Assembly: GCA_023445445.1 (NCBI GenBank)
Contig: JAEXLD010000084.1
Location: forward strand, 1-18,495
Length of the DNA: 18,495 nucleotides
From: Bacillota bacterium
GTDB lineage: Bacteria; Bacillota; Clostridia; Clostridiales; Clostridiaceae
Direction: 5' to 3'
Shown: one piece after another, positions 14,399 to 18,495 of the stretch
Layout: each line of letters opens with the position of its first letter
How positions within the stretch are numbered: the stretch's first letter is position 1
Program-made: the position numbers and the translations under genes
The notes under the pieces: model-generated
The model's database searches: none
Told to the model about the DNA's origin: nothing
What the model saw: the letters and a program-made list of their open reading frames with translations, nothing else

Positions 14399-14986
14399 GT
14401 GGTTAAAATCAATGGTATTATTTTAGCATCTGGATTTAGTAAAAGAATGGGAGAAAATAAATTGTTAATGAGCTTTGGAGAAGAAACAATTCTCCAAAGG
14501 GTAATAAGAGAGATTAAAAAAAGTAATATATCGAATTTAGTATTAGTAGCCAGAGAAGAAAGTGTTATTAATCTTGGCATAGAAGAAGGAATAAAGGTAG
14601 TAAAAAATGAATTTGCAGATTTTGGCCAAAGTCAGTCCATAAGACTTGGATTAGAAAAAGTAGATGGAGTTAATAATATTATGTTTTTTTGTGGAGATCA
14701 ACCTTTCATAGATTATTACTCTATAAATAAATTAATAGATTATTCTTTAATGTTTAAGGATAGTATCATAATACCTAGAGTTAAAGGTGAAATTGGAAGT
14801 CCTGTTATTTTTCCAAGATTTTTTAAAGCTGAATTAGAGGCTTTAAAAGGAGATAATGGAGGACGAAAAGTAATAAAAGATAATAAATATAAAGTAAAAT
14901 ATGTAGATTTATATAATGAACTTTTTTTACAAGACATTGATACTCTTAAGGATTATAGAAAATTTATTAATAAAAAAATTAAATAG
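14399..14986 (+). CDS. mocA: MocA-type molybdenum cofactor cytidylyltransferase
   Basis: This 195-aa nucleotidyltransferase should convert Mo-molybdopterin to the cytosine dinucleotide form used by xanthine dehydrogenases. The N-terminal nucleotide-binding signature is LASGFSKRMGENKLL (9-23, with K21). GQSQSIRLGL (76-85) and GDQPFID (99-105) are characteristic of MocA/MobA-like enzymes, and GSPVIFP plus GDNGGRKVI in the C-terminal half favour MocA. The start is GTG at 14399. No other start codon exists between the upstream stop in this frame and this point, and AAGG (14387-14390) lies 8 nt ahead. Placement between the amidohydrolase and ygeY shows that the operon carries its own cofactor-maturation step. 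A guanylyl-transferring MobA role is less likely given the XDH context. Confidence 0.88.
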   Translation: MVKINGIILASGFSKRMGENKLLMSFGEETILQRVIREIKKSNISNLVLVAREESVINLGIEEGIKVVKNEFADFGQSQSIRLGLEKVDGVNNIMFFCGDQPFIDYYSINKLIDYSLMFKDSIIIPRVKGEIGSPVIFPRFFKAELEALKGDNGGRKVIKDNKYKVKYVDLYNELFLQDIDTLKDYRKFINKKIK

Positions 14987-15046
14987 AATGGATATCTTTA
15001 AGTAATAAAGAAATATATCTTTAGAAATAAGGTGGGAGGTCCAAAG

Positions 15047-16267
15047 ATGGATTATAAATTTATATCTGAAGAGGTTATGAATTGTGCAGAAAAATATAAA
15101 GAAGATATGAGTATCTTTTTAAGAGATATAATAGCAATTCCCTGTGAAAGCTGTCATGAAGAAACTAAAATACTTAGAATAAAAAATGAAATGGAAAAGG
15201 TAGGCTTTGATAAAATAGAAATTGATCCAATGGGGAATATTTTAGGCTACATTGGTAAAGGAAGGCACTTAATAGCCATGGATGGCCATGTAGATACAGT
15301 GGGAGTAGGAGATCCAAGTCTTTGGAATTATAATCCTTATGAAGGGGATGAAGATGAAGAGATAATTTTAGGAAGAGGGACTAGTGATCAAGGTGGTGGA
15401 ATTGCTGCTATGATTTATGCTGGGAAAATAATAAAAGATTTGAATTTAGAAGATGACTATACATTATTAGTGACATGTACAGTACAAGAAGAAGATTGTG
15501 ATGGATTATGTTGGGAATACATAATTAAAGAAGATAATATAAGACCAGAATTTGTTGTTATTACAGAACCTACAGCCTGCAATATTAATAGAGGTCATAG
15601 AGGACGAATGGAAATTAAAATTACTACCTCTGGTATAAGTTGCCATGGTTCTGCTCCAGAAAGAGGAGATAATGCCATATTTAAAATGGCTCCAATACTT
15701 AATGAGTTAAGGGAGTTAGGTGATAAAATAATTGAGAATGATTTTTTAGGTAAGGGAACAATAACTGTGTCGGAAATTTTCTATTCATCGCCATCAAGAT
15801 GTGCTGTACCAGATGGATGTAGCATTTCAATTGATAGAAGGTTAACCTTTGGTGAAACAAATGAATCAGCATTAGAGCAAATAAGGAATTTACCTTCTGT
15901 AAAAAATGCTAAAGCCAAGGTAGAAGTATATAATTATGAAAAAAAATCTTATACAGGACTTTTATATACTACAACATCTTTTTTCCCAACTTGGTTAATT
16001 CCAGAAGAGCATAAAGTTTGTGAAAGTTTAATAAATACCTATCAATTACTTTTTAAATCTGATCCAATAGTTGATAAATGGACATTCTCCACAAATGGAG
16101 TATCAATAATGGGGCGATATAATATTCCTTGTATAGGCTTTGGGCCTGGACATGAGGATCAAGCACATTCGCCAAATGAAAGAACCTGGAAAAGTGAAAT
16201 AGTTAAATCAGCAGCTATGTATTCTTTAATTCCATTAATATATTTAGATAAAATAAAGAATAATTAA
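15047..16267 (+). CDS. ygeY: YgeY-type M20 metallohydrolase
   Basis: This 406-aa member of the M20 (ArgE/DapE/carboxypeptidase) family belongs to the YgeY group, often called selenium-metabolism-linked hydrolase. Di-metal and catalytic motifs are MDGHVDTV (H81, D83), GRGTSDQGGG (D114), VQEEDCDG (E148/E149), ITEPT (E174) and EDQAHSPNE (H374). NRGHRGRMEI and SCHGSAPERGDNA mark the dimerisation lid. Members hydrolyse amide or ureido bonds; in the anaerobic purine gene sets of E. coli and gut clostridia YgeY occurs with YgeX and YgeW and probably acts on a ureido intermediate. An in-frame GTG at 15032 exists, but GGGAGG (15034-15039) overlaps it and is correctly spaced for the ATG at 15047. It is the last gene before the operon terminator. 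Confidence 0.9.
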   Translation: MDYKFISEEVMNCAEKYKEDMSIFLRDIIAIPCESCHEETKILRIKNEMEKVGFDKIEIDPMGNILGYIGKGRHLIAMDGHVDTVGVGDPSLWNYNPYEGDEDEEIILGRGTSDQGGGIAAMIYAGKIIKDLNLEDDYTLLVTCTVQEEDCDGLCWEYIIKEDNIRPEFVVITEPTACNINRGHRGRMEIKITTSGISCHGSAPERGDNAIFKMAPILNELRELGDKIIENDFLGKGTITVSEIFYSSPSRCAVPDGCSISIDRRLTFGETNESALEQIRNLPSVKNAKAKVEVYNYEKKSYTGLLYTTTSFFPTWLIPEEHKVCESLINTYQLLFKSDPIVDKWTFSTNGVSIMGRYNIPCIGFGPGHEDQAHSPNERTWKSEIVKSAAMYSLIPLIYLDKIKNN

Positions 16268-16290
16268 TAGTTAAGATGAAAAATTTATAC

Positions 16291-16354
16291 AAAGGGATGG
16301 ATATTTACTTTATAACTTATAGTTAATTAAGTTATAAATATCTATCTCTTTTTT
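16291..16354 (+). terminator. Operon terminator after ygeY
   Basis: AAAGGGATGGATATTTA (16291-16307) pairs with TAAATATCTATCTCTTT (16335-16351), with two G.U pairs in RNA. A further perfect stem ATAACTT (16312-16318) with AAGTTAT (16329-16335) sits inside. A T-run follows (16349-16354). It closes the unit that begins at the sigma-54 promoter at 7357. Confidence 0.88.
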
Positions 16355-16429
16355 ATTTGTACAATTAATGCAAAAATGGTAACATATAATAAATTGGGTT
16401 TATAAATACTATGGGATAAAGGTGATAGT

Positions 16430-17704
16430 ATGGAAGAGAGATTTATTGAGAATATTGCAAATAAAATTAGTGATGGGATTATTATTTTAAATTCTAACAA
16501 TGATGTTATTTATGCAAATAATTATGTGAGAAAAGCTTTAAATATTGGAAATAAAGAAGTAGAAAAAATAAAAGTAGATTTAGAAAAAGAAGAAAATAAA
16601 ATTGTAATAAATTATAAGGACATTGAGTTTGACGGAATAGGTGAAGTCTTAAATATTAATAGTAGTTCTTATAATTATAAAAGTGTAATTGTATTGAACA
16701 AAATATGTAACAAAGACAAATGTAACAATGAAACTCAAAATAACGTATGGGGTGAAGTGCCTTTAGATTCTATAATTGGAGAATCAGAAGCCATGAAAAA
16801 TATAAAGGGAAAAATTATAAAAATAGCTAATTCTACTTCATCTGTTCTAATTACTGGAGAAAGTGGTACAGGAAAAGAAGTAATAGCTAGGGCAATACAT
16901 TCACAAAGTAATAGAAGAAACAGACCATTTATTGCAATTAATTGCGCTGCTATACCAGAGCCCTTATTAGAAAGTGAACTTTTTGGATATTCAAAAGGAG
17001 CTTTTAGTGGAGCTAGTAATTCTGGGCGAGTGGGTAAATTTGAATTAGCTAATGGAGGTATTATATTTTTAGATGAAATTGGAGATATGCCTTTAGCATT
17101 ACAAGTAAAATTACTTAGAGTGTTACAAGAAAGGAAGTTTTCTAAAATTGGTTCTAATAAAATGATAAATTTAGACATTAGAGTTATATCTGCAACTAAT
17201 AAAAATATAAGTGAAATGATTAAGGAAAAAAACTTTAGAGAAGACCTTTTTTATAGAATAAATGTAATTCCTATAGAAATACCTAATCTTTCTAAAAGAA
17301 AAGAAGATATAAAACCTTTAGTATTGAATTTTATAGATAAATATTGCACTATGAATAATTTACCTAAAATAGATATTGAAGATAATGTCATAGAAAAATT
17401 AAAGAACTATCCTTGGAAGGGAAATATAAGGGAATTACAAAATTCAGTTGAGTTTATGATAAATTTAGTTTCTGAAGATAATTTAATAAATACAAGTATT
17501 TTACCTGATTATATAACTGAATTTTATAGAAGTAATGAAGAACCTTTAGATGATTTTTTAGGGGGAGATTTAATAACCTTAGAGGAATTAGAAAAAAAGT
17601 ATATAAATTATGCAGTGAAAAAATATGGAAATGATACAAAGGGTAAATCTAAAGCTGCTAAGAAGTTAGGAATAGGACTAGCTACCTTATATAGGAAAAG
17701 CTAA
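16430..17704 (+). CDS. Second sigma-54-dependent activator (PAS, AAA+, Fis HTH)
   Basis: This 424-aa enhancer-binding protein has a short N-terminal PAS-like sensor (about 1-90, ISDGIIILNSNNDVIYANNYVRKAL), an AAA+ domain and a C-terminal Fis-type helix-turn-helix (KAAKKLGIGLATLYRKS). Walker A is GESGTGKE (143-150), Walker B FLDEIGD (213-219), and the DNA-proximal motif WKGNIRELQNSVEF. The sigma-54-contact loop reads GAFSGA (190-195), a conservative Thr to Ser change from the near-invariant GAFTGA. The protein ends three residues after LYR, shorter than its neighbour at 7424-9184. AAGGTGA precedes the ATG. A TATAAT at 16385-16390 may be its -10, with no good -35. I see no -24/-12 promoter in front of it. 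It is separated from the xdh operon by a terminator and followed after 12 nt by a HAD hydrolase. Its target genes are not evident. Confidence 0.9.
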   Translation: MEERFIENIANKISDGIIILNSNNDVIYANNYVRKALNIGNKEVEKIKVDLEKEENKIVINYKDIEFDGIGEVLNINSSSYNYKSVIVLNKICNKDKCNNETQNNVWGEVPLDSIIGESEAMKNIKGKIIKIANSTSSVLITGESGTGKEVIARAIHSQSNRRNRPFIAINCAAIPEPLLESELFGYSKGAFSGASNSGRVGKFELANGGIIFLDEIGDMPLALQVKLLRVLQERKFSKIGSNKMINLDIRVISATNKNISEMIKEKNFREDLFYRINVIPIEIPNLSKRKEDIKPLVLNFIDKYCTMNNLPKIDIEDNVIEKLKNYPWKGNIRELQNSVEFMINLVSEDNLINTSILPDYITEFYRSNEEPLDDFLGGDLITLEELEKKYINYAVKKYGNDTKGKSKAAKKLGIGLATLYRKS

Positions 17705-17716
17705 GAAGGTGATTTT

Positions 17717-18391
17717 ATGAAATATAAATGTTTGATTTTAGATCATGATGATACAGTAGTTAAAAGTACTCCAGATATACATTATCCTTCTTTTATAGAA
17801 GCATTAAAAGTATTGAGACCTAATTTTAGCAATATGTCCTTAGAGGAATTTGTATTAAAATGCTTTAATCCAGGTTTTTCAGAACTATGTAAAAGTATTC
17901 TAAAGTTTAATGCTGAGGAACAAGAATATCAATATAATATTTGGACCAACTATACAAAAACAAGCATACCTGAATTTTATCAGGGATTTAAAGAGTTAAT
18001 TAATGAGTTTAAAGAACAGGGCGGAATAATATGTGTTTCATCTCATTCAGAAAGTGATAGAATAAAAAGAGATTATATGATAAATTGTGGTATTGAACCA
18101 GATAAAATATTTGGTTGGGACATTGATGAAGAAAAAAGAAAACCAAGTTCTTATTCTGTAGAAGAAACTATGAGATTATTTAATTTAAGGGAAAAAGATA
18201 TTCTTGTGGTTGATGATTTAAAACCAGGCTTAGATATGGCAAAGTCAGGAGGAGTAGATTTTGCTAGTGCAGGATGGTCACATATAATACCAGAAATTAT
18301 AAAGTATATGAAAGCTAATTCAAAATATTATTTGAATAATGTGGAAGAATTAAGAAACTTAATATTTGAAAAGGAGCTGTCTCGTAAATGA
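17717..18391 (+). CDS. HAD-superfamily hydrolase
   Basis: This 224-aa protein has the four HAD motifs. I is LDHDDT (nucleophile D9, acid/base D11), II VSSHS (S108/S109), III a basic residue in EEKRKPSS (K142 region), and IV VVDDLKPG (D166, D167). An alpha-helical cap of roughly residues 15-85 puts it with the small-molecule phosphatases (phosphoglycolate phosphatase/beta-phosphoglucomutase-like subclass). The substrate cannot be read from the sequence. The gene starts 12 nt after the activator with AAGGTGA ahead of the ATG, so the two are probably cotranscribed. A nucleotide or sugar-phosphate phosphatase would suit the purine context, but that is inference. The last five codons and the stop lie inside the terminator hairpin. 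Confidence 0.88.
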   Translation: MKYKCLILDHDDTVVKSTPDIHYPSFIEALKVLRPNFSNMSLEEFVLKCFNPGFSELCKSILKFNAEEQEYQYNIWTNYTKTSIPEFYQGFKELINEFKEQGGIICVSSHSESDRIKRDYMINCGIEPDKIFGWDIDEEKRKPSSYSVEETMRLFNLREKDILVVDDLKPGLDMAKSGGVDFASAGWSHIIPEIIKYMKANSKYYLNNVEELRNLIFEKELSRK

Positions 18392-18424
18392 TTTTTTATC
18401 ATTTACGTAGACGGTCCTTTTTTT
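18369..18424 (+). terminator. Terminator overlapping the end of the HAD gene
   Basis: The left arm (18369-18392, AAAAGGAGCTGTCT then CGTAAATGAT) pairs with the right arm (18398-18420, ATCATTTACG then TAGACGGTCC). The inner 10 bp are perfect and the outer part has one small bulge and one mismatch. The loop is T5 and a T7 tract follows. The stop codon (18389-18391) is within the left arm. Confidence 0.85.
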
Positions 18425-18495
18425 ATTATTTATACATGATTATTTTTAATTTTTATGGTAATGGTTGCTATTTACAATTATTTTGGAGACAACAA

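Noticed and set aside
14992..15013. Small stem TCTTTA/TAAAGA between mocA and ygeY
   Set aside because: Only 6 bp, no T-run and all A/T except one pair; not enough for a terminator or an internal promoter signal.
16735..17178. 147-codon open frame on the minus strand inside the second activator gene
   Set aside because: It lies wholly antisense to the strongly conserved AAA+ domain and resembles no family. It is a codon-bias shadow.
18425..18495. Start of another gene at the right edge
   Set aside because: A GGAG-like site (TTGGAGAC, near 18483-18490) is present, but the window ends before any start codon follows, so no gene can be supported.

Overview
The window looks like chromosome of a low-GC anaerobic Firmicute close to Clostridium. 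The DNA is strongly AT-rich, AT-ending codons dominate, Shine-Dalgarno sites are purine-rich (GGAGG, AAGGAG), and the families present (sigma-54 activators, an E. coli-type XdhABC xanthine dehydrogenase, a YgeY-type hydrolase, an M50 membrane protease) fit a purine-using clostridium. Species cannot be named from sequence alone. I found no rRNA, tRNA, CRISPR array, insertion sequence or phage gene.

Left part (1-5516), a mixed housekeeping/hypothetical stretch: the 3' part of a TPR-type protein (+), a roughly 98-bp near-palindromic spacer, a convergent M50-like membrane protease (-), a two-gene unit of an ArsC/Spx-fold protein and an unknown 138-aa protein ending at a perfect 16-bp stem terminator, a monofunctional glycogen debranching enzyme, and a 74-aa two-helix membrane protein.

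Central part (5517-16355), a purine locus that appears to be under sigma-54 control. An NCS2 (xanthine/urate/uracil-type) permease follows a canonical -24/-12 promoter, TGGCAC-N5-TTGC, at 5679-5693. A second near-identical promoter (7357-7371) precedes a GAF/AAA+/Fis enhancer-binding protein. Downstream, on the same strand and with no terminator I can see, come xdhA, xdhB, xdhC, an 8-oxoguanine-deaminase-like amidohydrolase, mocA (Mo-cofactor cytidylyltransferase) and ygeY, ending at a strong terminator (16291-16354). Read together: a purine enters by the permease; 8-oxoguanine (or a related aminopurine) is deaminated to urate; XdhABC interconverts urate, xanthine and hypoxanthine; MocA matures the Mo cofactor for XdhA; YgeY probably acts further down the anaerobic purine route. 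Other expected partners of that route (YgeX, YgeW, YgfK, hydantoinase-type genes) are not in this window.

Right part (16356-18495): a second, PAS-type sigma-54 activator with a GAFSGA instead of GAFTGA loop, tightly followed by a HAD-family hydrolase whose last codons lie inside its own terminator.

The most notable structure is the permease promoter. It lies inside a 67-bp inverted repeat (5660-5726) whose two paired segments total 27 bp. The -24 element falls in the only bulge and the -12 GC opens the loop. The repeat also has the form of a bidirectional terminator, which would insulate the sigma-54 promoter.
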